Shown one piece after another: positions 1-10,921 of a DNA stretch of 64,000 nt (within the stretch, counting starts at the first letter, position 1; every line of letters starts with the position of its first letter). Location of the stretch: contig OZ035963.1 of the NCBI GenBank assembly GCA_964034945.1, forward strand, positions 35,826,361 through 35,890,360, in the 5' to 3' direction. The translations under genes and the position numbers were made by a program. This DNA comes from Chrysopilus asiliformis (lineage: Eukaryota; Arthropoda; Insecta; Diptera; Rhagionidae). The notes under the pieces were generated by a model, which saw nothing but the letters and a program-made list of their open reading frames with translations, was not told the DNA's origin and ran no database searches.

Positions 1-689
1 CAAGTCTATAATATAAATAAGAGTATCTATTTTGAAAGCGCAGTTAACTTTACTCGCCGAAATACACGAATAAACTATGCTGCCGAACAAAGTTGAAAAG
101 GTTAACTTTGACAGCTCAACTTCGAAAACGTGAGTCAAGTTTACTTCGCGTAAACCGTATGCATTTAGGAACGATAATTACAAACGGTTTATGATTATTT
201 TAGCAGAAAAAAAATCAAATAAAAATTTGTTGATCTTTTTTGAGAAAATTGCAAAAATGTTAAGTTTTTCATAAATTGTGGCATAGGAAGAGCTTGCCGT
301 AAGTCTGACTTTTAGTTTGCAATGCAAGGAAATTCTTTTGAGAAAATAAAACTAAAATCGTGTTAAAAATATATTCCATTAAATTTCCCATAATAACGGG
401 GAAATCCGAAAATTCGGCAATATTTTTGCTTAAGTTATTAATAAACTGTTTTTGTTTTACTTTCAAAATGTATATATTTAGAATTTGTATAAAAAGGGTT
501 TATATAAGTTTTCTGAAATGGCAATTGGGATTATAGAACTTGAGAAAATAGTAATTGCAATTTGTGGCAAAAGGAATATGGGACTTAATATTTTCAGAGC
601 ACCAAGTTATGGTGTATATAGTGTATAAATAAAAGAAGTATAACCATGTTTAAGATTGTTTTTAAATAAAATTTCACGATATTTACAAC
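1..689. other. Unassigned AT-rich sequence
   Basis: No coding region recognised. Short resemblance of 20-175 (GCAGTTAACTTTACTCGCCG, CGTAAACCGTATGCATTTAG) to 26510-26560 and 8540-8590 suggests an old shared repeat. Confidence 0.4.
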
Positions 690-1098
690 TATATATATAA
701 AATTGTTTAACCTGACTGATTGTCTGACTCAACGCCCAGGGATTTGCCCTGAAGCTAAAAACTTGAAATTTTCACAGTATGTCCCAACCGTCACGTAAGC
801 GCTCACTAAGGCGGGGTATTTCGGAATTTTACTGCCAAGGGGGTAAACGGGATGTAAAGAGGGTTTGGATGTTTTAAAACCTTGATTTCTGCCATGGAAC
901 CTGCTTATTAGGAGGCCGAAAAGTATAATTCGAGGTCACTGATCACGAATCTCGTGTTAGACTAATTCGAAACGGAAAGTCCTGCAAGGATAAGTTTTTT
1001 CTCAAAAGTTTTTAAGATCTTTCCGGTGTTTTTGGTATTCTAAATCTTATACCAAAATTTTAACCCGGCAATAACGGATATACAAGTTAGTATAACCA
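690..1098 (+). repeat. Family X repeat (copy 1)
   Basis: From a TATATATATA-rich start through ACGCCCAGGGATTTGCCCTG and the CGAAACGGAAAGTCCTGCAAGGATAA module to AACCCGGCAATAACG. Inverted relative of 3872-4572; lies downstream of the nop5 stop. Confidence 0.65.
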
Positions 1099-1207
1099 TA
1101 TACGAAAAGTTAAAATAGATTAACTAGCATCTATCGAGAATCTTACAAAAAACTACTTAATATGAATTTATAATGTATTTCGTTCATATAAATCAAACAC
1201 GTTAATT

Positions 1208-4200
1208 TTACTCTGTTTCTAAATGTTTAGATTTCTTTTTCTTTTTTTTAATATGTGTATTTTGTTGTTCCTCTGTGTCTATCTTCGATGTAGAAGGTTG
1301 ACTTACATCTTCCGACTCTATCTTTTTTGTCTTTTTTGTAAAACTTTCTTTGAGTGAATCTTCCTGTTCACCAGAACCTTCTTCCGTAAATTTTCTTTTC
1401 TTAGAATGCAACGTGCTATCTGCTTCTGGTTGGTAAGAAAACAGTTCGCTAAAAAAAAACAAATATATATATTAATATGAAAAATGAACTTAGAAAAACT
1501 ACTATAAATCATTTTTTTTCGATCTAGTATTTTTAAATATCGTAGTGGACTTTGAATTAACTTCTACGTTTTATTGGTTTTCGACGTGTCTTGATTAGTC
1601 CGCTTTCAAATAGTCCGGGAAATGACTTTTAGATTTCACCGTCGATTCTAGATAACAGATGATAAAAGGTCTCTTAATTTGTAATTAAGAGATTTTAAAA
1701 GAATTCGGTATTCTGTTTTGATGAGTTTCGATTTTAACAAGTTAAGATATTCTCCACGCATTGACTTATATACAATGGACAGATCATCCGAGCCGAATAA
1801 TGGCACGGCAGCAGATTTGACTTGGGGATTCAGTAGCCCCCAACCTAATTGTATTCGTGAACATTTTGTGTTACATCAATTTCATGTCAATTCACTTAAA
1901 GTCATGTTCAAATTACATGAAAATTACACAGATAGTCTTTACTTGCTAAATCTAGTATGCACATTTGGTCTTCAAAAATTCGAAAAAAATCAGTGCAAAA
2001 CGCAAATGTTACACTTTTTCACTTCAAAGTTAAAGATTTATGTCAAACACATATCTTGATCTTTCTTTCTCTTACCGATCGCCTTGTTTATCACACGAGA
2101 ATGAAAGTTTGGAAAAAAATAATTACAGGTGAAGTTAAGTATTTTGTAAAATATTCTATTTTCGTTTCATGTGGTTACTTTTCAGGATCATTTTTATATA
2201 AATGTATAACTTCAAACAATACAGTCATTGAGTTACACGTTTTAATTTGTTTTAGTGGGCGTCTCTGCCTATAATATGCTTGCTCATTTCATGGGTACAA
2301 ATACAAAACTGAGGAAAATAAAAATTAAATTATTAAAAATTCGCTCAAAACCAAATTAAGTGATTTAATTAATTTCTTTTGAAAAGAATCAATTAAATAC
2401 GTAAATGGATATAGACACGTTTGTTTTGTGCACTCCATTTGGCAATTTGAATGCGGAATATTTCAGGAACCATTCAACATAACCTCAAACATCAAGAGAT
2501 GATTTGGTTCGTTGTCCACCCTATTTGTTCAAACAAGGTTGCTAACACATCTCTATTTACTCGTACAAGGTTGGTAATGGTATCAGGGATCCCATTAGAA
2601 AGAGAGAGTCAAAATTTGCGAAAGAGAATCTAGCTGTGTTTCGCGGTATTTGATTTCATAGCGTATTATGAGAGATCATACTTCCATTGTATATACTTCG
2701 TTGTCTCCACGATGTCTTTATCTGAGAGCACTTAGTCATAAACATCAAATTTGGCTGTTTATTGATCTTGGATTTTTTTTCTGAAATTACCAATTGTGTC
2801 CAAAACTTGGAAATTTTCCAAAAATGTGTGAAAATGACATTGTGGATATTGAAAAACCAGTGAATTTTGTATCTCTGAAGAATGGATTGAAAAGAAAATA
2901 ATATAAAAAATATTGTTTAAAAATAAAATCAACGTTTTTCAAGTATACTATATCTTCTTTTAACGATTTTTGTATGATTGAAGACCTCGGTGCAAAAATC
3001 GGTCATATCCACTTTCTGACGAAAATGAGTTTTTGATACTAAATGCAAGAATAAACGAATCCGCACATTTGTTTGTTGGAGGTATGTGTAAAAAGTTATT
3101 AAAGAAAAGGAGACGACTGAAAGTATTGTTTCATATAATTTGACGCAGATTTTTTTAAAATTTAATTTTTTTTAGTTTTTTTTTGTTAAATTTAATATAT
3201 TTTTATTTGTTTATTTTTAAAGGCTATTAAACATATTTTGGACTGTATTTTGTAGCCAATAATGCATTTTGAAAACCGCTGATGTACTCTGGAGTGCAAG
3301 AAACAGCCATCTCAAAAATTTAAAATATTTTTAACTTTTTCGATTAAAATGATCTAAGAACACATACTTGATTTAAATTGTGATTTGTAAACTTTGTCGT
3401 AGAACAAAAATCTCACGCTAATATGTTTTTTGTCTCTCTTGAAAAACTCCAAAAAGTGGAGATGACCGGTTTTTGTAACGAGATCTTCAATTTCAACCAT
3501 AAAAAAACTTGATGAGGGTTAAATACTGTGTTCCAGTTATATGAAAATGACATTCGGTAGACATGAAAGTAATAAAGTTGCTGAAGTAATTTTTTTGGTG
3601 TTATTAAAGATAAACAATTCTTGACATTGACACATATTTTCATGATTTTTCCAGAAAAACTATATAAAAAAAAATCTATTTCGACTTTTTTCTTCGTCTG
3701 TCATGCAATGCGGAGAATTTAATTTCGGCTGACATCTTGTTCAAGTCATTAATTTCACCAGCAAATAAAGCTTTTGCTTTATCGTCAGCTCAATTTTTTT
3801 ACTGTGCTTGCTATGCAATTCCTGTAAAAATTTTTCATGAACATACTTCACACTGCGCATATATGAATACTAGCTTGCATACCCGTCGTTGCCGGGTTGA
3901 GTTTTTTGTATAAGTTTTGGAATACGAAGAAAACCGGAAAGAACTTAAAAACTTTTGAAAAAAATCTTATCCTTGCAAGACTCCGCTGCGAATTAGTCTA
4001 AAGGCCTGTGTCCACATGGAAGTTTATTTGCAGAAGTCGCTTCCAGAAGAGATTTCTGGTGTCACAACTTCTGGAAGTTCACTTGCAGTTAGTGTTTCCA
4101 CGGGAAAAACTTCCAGAAGTCTCTGCTAAAAGCGACTTCTGCAAATAAACTTCCATGTCGACACAGACTTTAACACCAGATTCGTGATCACCGACCCCGA

Positions 4201-7200
4201 AACCTCCTTAATGCCAATTTTTCCCGCGAAAAACCGGAAAGGATATTCGCATTATCCTTACAGGACCTTCCGTTTCTAATTTTGAAAATTTAACACCAGA
4301 TTCGTGATCAGAGACCCCGAAAACCACCGAGTGAAACTTTTCAGCCTCCTATTGAGCAGGATTCATGGCGAAAATCACGGTTTAAAAACACCCAAACCCC
4401 CTTTACCACCCGTTTAATCCCTGAGCGGTAAAATTTTCGAAGACCCCGCCTTAGTGAGCGCCTACGTGATGGTTGGGACGTACTGTGAAAGTCTCACGTT
4501 TCTAGCTTCAGGGGTTTGGGCTGGGCGTTGATGAGTCAGTCAATCAGGTTAAACGATTTTATATATATAGATGAACGCGCTGCTTTAGAACCGCATAAGG
4601 TCTGTAATTATAAACGCAGTCTCTCTAACTGTTCACGGGAAATTTGGAGATATTTACACAAATACAATGAATTCAGACGTTTTTGGGTGTGTAATATTTC
4701 ATGATTTGGCGTGGTATATCGAAGGGTCTTAAAATCGTAGGATGTAAATAAAATCAATTTGAAAGTCCTTGTGGTTAAATTCAATATAGAGGAACTCCAA
4801 ATTCCGTTAACTTAATCAAGTGAATCTTTAAATATGTGATGTGAACAGCACATGAAGTATCCGAAAAAAAAATATTTTTCCAAATATCTCAAGACCTGTT
4901 AGAGATACGTAAAAGCCAGTAGGACATTTTATTTACTTTAAATCTGGTTAAATGCATTCTTTTTCAAAACCGCATAGTGTTTGAGAAATTAAAAAAAATT
5001 CTATTTAACAAAAATTATATGAGAGATACTTGTTATAACTAACGTTACTTTTCCAAAAATTGCTAGAAAACTATGATTTCGGTAAAACTCATCCACAAAA
5101 AATGTCGATAGTTCAACGCGTTCTTAAATCAGTTAAATTACATACATCTGACACACATACAGATGGATGCACGATTACCCTCGTAATTTTACCTGAAACG
5201 CATTTAGTACTAATCAGAAATTTTCTATCTGCCCCGGTCTCTTGTCGATCACCGTCATAAATACAATTCCTAGTCCGGATTCACACGATAAGTCTTTTGA
5301 TTCACGTCACGGCCAAACGAGGGCAAGAGGGGCGAGATGTAGGAGGGGCAAGAAGTTGGTGAATTACCAACTTTTGATTCACCAAAAGTTATTGCAAGTC
5401 CGTTTTCTCTATTCTTTTTTGCTCTTATTCGTATTCGCTCATGTTCATTTACGACAAAAACTTTCATAAACGTCAAAAAGACGCACGTCAAAAGATTTAC
5501 CGTGTAAATGACCGTTCGTGAATGTTTAAAAGAGAATTACCGTGATTCATGAATCAAAAAACTTATAATGTGAATGCGGTCTTAGCTACGCAGAGGAAAG
5601 TAAAAACTGATGAATAAATATACAATCAACACACCTTTTTCCGTGATATTTTTCCAACTTTGCTTTAGCTTTTCCAGTGCCAGATAACGCTCGGGAATTA
5701 TTGTCTTCCAATAGTTTCAAACGAGACTCTAATTTTACTTTGTGTTCTGCACCTAATTGAAAATCGCTATCTTCCCCAAAAGCATCAAATCTTGTAGCTA
5801 AAGCAACTTTTGCGGCCAAGGAACGTGATATCTTTCCTTTGTTTTTTAAACTAGCTTGACCAATAAGCTGAGCATGGAAGATCAAACCATATTTTGGAGT
5901 ATCTTTCTTAGTCTTTAAGGCTCGAAACAAAGCCTTTTCAGCACCTGCAAGAAAAATACTTAGTTTGCGTTCAAAATAACAAACAAAAAAAAATTACCTA
6001 ATATTTGAATAGTAGACGCAGGATGTTTAGCAAGATTTATTAATGAACCCACATGCGCTATTAATCTCGCTCCAACTGTATCTCCGACAAGAACTGTAAG
6101 ATTGGGAGCCATGGCAATCATTCTTGTTTTAAGGTAATCATATAAATGTGTTCGATAATCATGAATAGACAGGATTTCCTCACATAAACACTGGATATTT
6201 ATTATATCTTCCGTTGAAATTTCAGTACCTGGATATGTATATATAAATATATGAAATATGCAACGCAAAGATAATACTGTGTAAATTCATTACCCATTGA
6301 TATTTCTGCAGCTTCTTTAACTTTCTGTTCAATATCTTCAGATAAAATGTCAGATAAATCAGCATTGGCAGTGTTTTCTCGAGTCCCGACCAATTTTATG
6401 GTTTTTATATAAGATATATTATCGGAAATAATTTTGCCCAATTCCGGGAAGTGCCAACCATACCTTAAATCAAGTAAAAAAAATATATAAGTATTTATTT
6501 ACGGACATTTTTTTAAATGGTTAAGTATTATTATTTTTGTCAGACAGCCAAAGGATATTAATCATTTGTTTTCATATATATGCGAAACCATTATATATCA
6601 TCATTTAAACACTTGTAATTATAATCAACTTATAATGTGAAATAGTTTCTTACCATTCTCTTGCCCGCATTATATAATTGTTTAATTCCTTATCCAAATC
6701 ATCTAAAAGACATTGAGCTTGTACTATCATGGTGTCAATCTTATCTGGAGAAAATTTCAGTTTATATCGTGATAAAGAATGTGCTAAGCCCAATGCCATT
6801 GCCGCCATTTCCTTCTTTGGCAGTCCTGAAAGCAAACTCTCAGACTGAGACCTTATACATCTCATTAGTTCCTGTACATTTGTATTAGCAGTGCACTGTA
6901 CAGAAAATTTTTCTTTAATCGCATTGGCTAGTTTCGCATCAGCAACTAAAAGACCAGCTTGAATATCTTCGTTAACCAATTTCTTTAAAGTCTTCTTTAA
7001 AGGTTTGGAAATTTTCCCTTCCACAGATGCTGTGGCTGCTGCTAAAGCTTCAGTAGTATCTCCAAATTTTTCAAAATGTTTCAATTTTACACTGGAAAAA
7101 TATATTTCGATTATATTAACGTGGACACAGTATCAGAAACATGTTTACCAATGCAAAATAATTACTCTTATCTGTCAAGTAATCTGTGAAATTGGTGTTT

Positions 7201-7367
7201 TTTCTACGAAATCTTAAATTACCAAAACTTAACTAAAATATTGGTAAAGAACAGATTTCGATGTTTTTTACTTCAAATCATGATACTTACATCTTAGAAG
7301 CCTTTTCTGGAGTCTGGAACTCCAAATAAAGATTGTCAATTTGAGACAATTTTTTGCTATCCAAAAG
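1208..7367 (-). CDS. nop5: NOP58/Nop5 box C/D snoRNP core protein (exons 2-7; exon 1 not found)
   Basis: Minus-strand exons: 7367-7291, 7091-6654, 6463-6294, 6228-5998, 5944-5635 and 1448-1208, all with GT/AG junctions; phases add to 489 codons including the TAA stop. The protein aligns with NOP58 throughout: N-terminal Nop5 domain ([20 protein letters not shown]), NOSIC/coiled-coil part ([40 protein letters not shown]), Nop domain ([44 protein letters not shown]) and a lysine-rich tail ([10 protein letters not shown]). NOP58 binds the C'/D' region of box C/D snoRNAs beside fibrillarin and NOP56 in the nucleolus, supporting rRNA 2'-O-methylation. The first ~15 residues (expected MLVLFET...IFK) lie upstream and were not located. 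The last intron is 4.2 kb and full of mobile elements; the other resolved introns are 53-199 bp. Expected length is about 503 residues, normal for the family. Confidence 0.96.
1449..2739. other. nop5 last intron, 3' part, no feature recognised
   Basis: AT-rich. The only long plus-strand frame (1718-2059) has no recognisable domain. Intron continues through 5634 with repeats listed separately; 4573-5269 likewise shows nothing. Confidence 0.5.
2740..3700. repeat. Family B repeat (copy 1)
   Basis: Shares TTTGGACTGTATTTTGTAGC, CAATAATGCATTTTGAAAAC and GAAACAGC segments in inverted orientation with 62225-63790. Contains an internal inverted pair around GACCTCGGTGCAAAAA (2983) and GGAGATGACCGGTTTTTG (~3458). 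No transposase recognised. Confidence 0.6.
3872..4572 (-). repeat. Family X repeat (copy 2, with nested MITE)
   Basis: Reverse of copy 1, starting CTAGCTTGCATACCCGTCG and ending in TATATATATAGATG; located in the last nop5 intron. Contains two GTTATCC/AGGACCTTCCGTTTC modules and the MITE at 4002-4170. Confidence 0.7.
4002..4170. mobile_element. 169 bp Harbinger-like foldback MITE, TSD TAA
   Basis: Inverted ends (A)GGCCTGTGTCCACATGG; the arms also share GAAGTTTATTTGCAGAAG. Flanked by TAA at 3999-4001 and 4171-4173. Paralogous empty site at about 951-970 in the other X copy confirms the insertion. Confidence 0.88.
5270..5585. mobile_element. MITE in nop5 last intron
   Basis: Imperfect inverted ends: GTCCGGATTCACACGATAAG on the left against AGACCGCATTCACATTATAAG (read inverted) on the right, plus shared TTTTGATTCA. 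Target duplication unclear. Confidence 0.6.
6536..6609 (-). ncRNA. Candidate intronic box C/D snoRNA
   Basis: Within the 190 bp nop5 intron, minus strand: perfect C box ATGATGA (6604-6598) and D box CTGA (6543-6540) about 55 nt apart. The bases before the D box read TCCTTTGGCTGT, which can pair (one G-U) with the conserved 28S rRNA segment CAGCCAAGGGA recalled from other eukaryotes. Fifth nucleotide upstream of the D box faces a C, the position expected to be methylated. snoRNAs are commonly hosted in introns of snoRNP-protein genes. The terminal stem is weak, so this remains a candidate. Confidence 0.55.
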
Positions 7368-7554
7368 CTAAAAAAAATAAAATTATTAAATACACGGTTT
7401 TCATTTTTAGGATTACGTGTTGTATTTTTTTGAATCATGTTTGTGCGTATGTACTTCAATTTTTTTTTAATTTAACTTTTTTTTAATGCACTACGTGACA
7501 AGTTCTGGTAGCTCTTTTTTTTCTTAAACATAAACCAACCGGTCTTGTTCTTTA

Positions 7555-8455
7555 TAAAGGGTGGTTAAATTTCAAGTTTTTTTCTGCATTTCATTTGACA
7601 TTTCGCAATTTCAGACTAACTCAATTTGAACCATGGAAAGATACACAATCGAGCAACGCGTTAAAGTTATTCAGGCTTTTTATGAAAATGGGCGTTCAAA
7701 TCAAAATGCATATCGTGCACTTCGTGCCGCCAGCCCATAAACCGCACCAAACAGTCACTCTTTGTGGGTGCATTGGTTTTTCGACAATCACTCTTGGATT
7801 ATCATTCGCCCAAATGCGGCTGTTCTGCTTATTGACGAATCCACTGAGGTGAAAATGTGCCTCATCACTGAAGATGATTTTCTTCGAAAATTGATCATCC
7901 ACTGTTGCCATTTCTTGCCACCATTCTGACCATTGACGACGCTTGAAATGGTCAAGAGGCTTTAGTTCTTGAGTCAATTGCACCTTGTAAGCGTGTAAAT
8001 GCAAGTCTTTATGCATAATGTTCATCAACGACGAGCGTGGGAGGTGCAATTGTTGGGCACGACGACGAGTTGAGGTGGACGGCTCTTCAGCCACACTATC
8101 GCGAACAGCAGCAATATTTTCTGCAGTACGAGCTGTACGAGCATGCACTGGTGTTTTCACATCTCCTACAGACCCGGTTTGCTCAAATTTTTGCACGATT
8201 TTTCCGATTGTACGCACATTTGGACGATTAAATTGACCGAAAAAATCACGAAGTGCACGATATGCATTTTGATTTGAACGCTCATTTTCATAATAAGCCT
8301 GAATAACTTTAACGCGTTGCTCGATTGTGTATCTTTCCATGGTTCAAATTGAGTTAGTCTGAAATTGAGAAATGTCAAATGAAATGCAGAAAAAAACTTG
8401 ACGTTTAGGTGTGGTTCACATTCAACATCGGCCCTTAAAATTTAACCACCCTTTA
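7555..8455 (-). mobile_element. Deleted mariner-like element with inverted duplicated end
   Basis: Termini read AAAGGGTGGTTAAATTT and its inverse. TA-rich flanks fit the TA target of Tc1/mariner elements. Beyond the termini the inverted identity continues through the start codon and first ~30 codons of the transposase, so both ends are 5' ends. It sits just upstream of nop5 exon 2. Confidence 0.85.
7730..8340 (-). pseudogene. Truncated mariner-family transposase
   Basis: Starts MERYTIEQRVKVIQAYYENE with helix-turn-helix region (RPNVRTIGKIVQKFEQTGSV), linker (RRRAQQLHLPRSSLMNIMHK) and the first catalytic aspartate in KKIIFSDEAHFHLSGF, then NKQNSRIWANDNPRVIVEKP and VTVWCGLWAGG. The frame then runs into the inverted copy of the 5' end near 7730. 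The second aspartate and the third acidic residue of the DDE/D triad and the 3' end are missing, so it cannot encode active transposase. Family known from many insects; coding frame otherwise open, suggesting a fairly young element. Confidence 0.9.
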
Positions 8456-8706
8456 TTATAAAATTTATCATAAAATTTTTAAAAGTTTTTTTCAACGCCC
8501 AGAAAACTCAGTTTTCAATTTTTGAAAAATATCCATTTTGGCAGCGCGGGTTACTTTCGCTCCGAAATGATCTAGTTCGTGTGAATTAATGCCAATTTTT
8601 GTGTTATTTGAAGCCCGTGTGCAGTGGTTCACAATTAAAATTCCAAATGCTTGTCATAACCAATTTGAGTTTTTTTTTATCAAACTTAATGGTAGATATG
8701 TAAATT

Positions 8707-9268
8707 AAACATAACAAAAGCTATAATTGCCAATCTGGCAATTATTGAAAACCCGTATGGTGATTTAAGTGAACGGCAAACAGTTGTATCAAAATTCCAC
8801 TTTGAAGTCAAACTTTCCAAAAAGATTTTTTTAAAACTTGTTCCAATTGGATTTTGATGTATGGGAGTTTTATGTAGAATCATATCCTAAACAACTTTTA
8901 TTCTTGCACTTTTTTGATAAGATGCACCGTTTTTGAGATATTGACAAAAAACGATTTCGTTCGTATGCGGGGTACCCCCCCCTAATGGTCAATTTTTGCC
9001 CATGAACGAACTTAGCTTCTCATTTTACGAAAAACGGATCTGTGCAAACTTTCAAGTCTCTAGCTCAATCCATGCGCCCGCAATCCGCGCCACAGACAGA
9101 TAGACAGACGGACGGACGGACAGACGGACGGACATGCAAAAATTAAATATTTTTATCATTCTAAACACACTGGTGTAATTCATTTTTTTGTGCGATGACG
9201 GGATCTTGGCGTTACAAACGGTAAGGCAAAGTTAATATACCCTTTGGTTTCACCATACGGGTATAAAA
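8707..9268 (+). mobile_element. Mini-me/DINE-like element, M1 (type copy)
   Basis: Begins AACATAACAAAAGC, followed by a hairpin ATTGCCAATCTGGCAAT, and ends CACCATACGGGTATAA. The middle carries a poly-C tract after GCGGGGTA and a (GACR)n microsatellite (= GTCY on the other strand), as in dipteran mini-me elements. No convincing coding potential; a 65-codon frame in it is considered incidental. Isolated relatives at 60953-61506, 62412-62958 and 63101-63680 define the ends. Confidence 0.8.
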
Positions 9269-9295
9269 AACAAAAATACTTACATCCACGAAATT

Positions 9296-9466
9296 CTACG
9301 TAATTTTTTTTTTTGAAATCCGTTTTAGACAAATCGGACAGTTCCGATTTGTTCTTATCGATGTAAGAATACACCGGTGGCAAATTACGTGCCCACACGG
9401 TGTGGCAAATAATTTAGAACTAGTTTGCCAACATATGGGGCAAGTCCAAGATATTGATTGATACAT
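9296..9466 (-). CDS. RING-finger ORF, R copy 1 (56-residue form)
   Basis: From ATG: MYQSISWTCPICWQTSSKLF, then CGHVICHRC and NRNCPICLKRI, i.e. all eight zinc ligands C3HC4 with spacings C-x2-C-x11-C-x1-H-x2-C-x2-C-x10-C-x2-C. The oligo-A run after KRIS is one base longer than in most copies, so the frame ends KKKIT instead of LRRISWM. Resembles the C-terminal RING of RNF4/Degringolade-type E3 ligases. Expression unknown. Confidence 0.6.
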   Translation of the reverse strand: MYQSISWTCPICWQTSSKLFATPCGHVICHRCILTSIRTNRNCPICLKRISKKKIT

Positions 9467-10186
9467 TGTTTTTAGATACAAAACTGGCTTCAATTTTTAA
9501 TATTCACTATAAAAAAATTTTTCAAAAATGGCACTGAAAAATTTCACTGATTATAAAAAATTTTACTGTTATGTCAATTAACATTTGTTGCTGCGATTAA
9601 AATTTTTTTATATGTAAAAACATAATAAAAGCTATAATTGCCAATCTGGCAATTATTGAAAACCCGTATGGTGATTTAAGTGAACGGCAAACAGTTGTAT
9701 CAAAATTCCACTTTGAAGTCAAACTTTCCAAAAAGATTTTTTTAAAACTTGTTCCAATTGGATTTTGATGTATGGGAGTTTTATGTAGAATCATATCCTA
9801 AACAACTTTTATTCTTGCACTTTTTTGATAAGATGCACCGTTTTTGAGATATTCATGCTTATTCACAAATTTATTGTTAGCTAACAATATTGTTAAGTAA
9901 CAATAAATTTCATAGCAATCCATAAAGAAAATGGTAATCACAATTTTGCTTGTTAAAAAGTTTCGTTAAAAATGTTCGTTGTGTTGTTATAGCAACAGGT
10001 TTGTGAATTATTTTAATAGTTGCAGTTGTATTGCATTCGGGGATTGTTGTATTATTGGATTCGCGGATTGTTGTATTGCATTGCGGGGAGACGATAAATA
10101 TTTTTTAAAACTGTTTTCTTCTATGGAAAACGGATCACTGGTATCGCGAAGAAGTTGACTTGGTAATCCACGTGGTAATCCAACAT

Positions 10187-10500
10187 ACCGTCGGTGATAG
10201 TGCAATACCGCTTATGAGCAGTTTGTAAATACTGCGTTGCGTATCTACATTTTGAATATTTTACGGGGAGAAAAAATGTTTGATATTTCTAACCCTTTAA
10301 AGATATTTTCTCGCCTAAGATTTTTTGGGACCTCATTATATCACTATCATAATGAGGTCCCAAAAAATCTTAGACGAGAAAATCTCTATAAAGGGTTAGA
10401 AATATCAAACTTTTTCTTCCCCCCATAAACTATTCAAAATGTAGATACGCAGTTTTTACAAACTGCTCATACGCGGTATTGCACTATCACCGACGATATG
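10187..10500. repeat. ~310 bp near-perfect palindrome inside P
   Basis: Arms of ~150 bp from CCGTCGGTGATAGTGCAATA to its inverse, centre near 10338 (CTCATTATATCACTATCATAATGAG). Repeated in P copy 2 (~17855-18168) and P copy 3 (~22239-22552), where the centre has CACTGTCA. A transcript would fold into a long hairpin. Confidence 0.85.
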
Positions 10501-10921
10501 TCTTTAAAAAAGCAACACAGTAGAACACGCTTAAATGCACATCGAACTTCGCAGAATTTCATGTGCATTTATCCGTGTTTTGCATTTATCCGTAGCACGG
10601 AGAAATACACATCAATGTGCAATTATGCGAGTCAAAGATAAACATGCAACTTTAATATTCCTGTAATAAACATTTAAATTCAATTAGGCTACACAAAAAC
10701 AATGAACCTAATTAAGAATTCATTTTATCACATAAAAATAACAAAAATCACATTTTTTTTGGTGTGATTACATTTTATTTTTGCACATGGGCATTTAAGC
10801 GTGTTTAATTTATCCGTATAAAATGCTTTAAAATCCTCTAGGCACAAATATGGCGTACAATTACTCGAGTTTTGCATTTAAACGTGTTGCATTTAAATGT
10901 GTTTTACTAAAACCAATTTTT

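Noticed and set aside
1718..2059. 113-codon plus frame in the nop5 last intron
   Set aside because: No recognisable domain, AT-driven composition, antisense to an intron; not reported as a gene.
9180..9398. Frame MWARNLPPVYSYIDKN... overlapping the RING ORF
   Set aside because: Starts at a non-ATG codon-like position in another frame of the RING block and runs into the M terminus; a shadow of the RING frame.
10237..10428. Frames of ~63 codons within the P palindrome
   Set aside because: They are reverse-complement reflections of the hairpin arms, without domain or codon signal.
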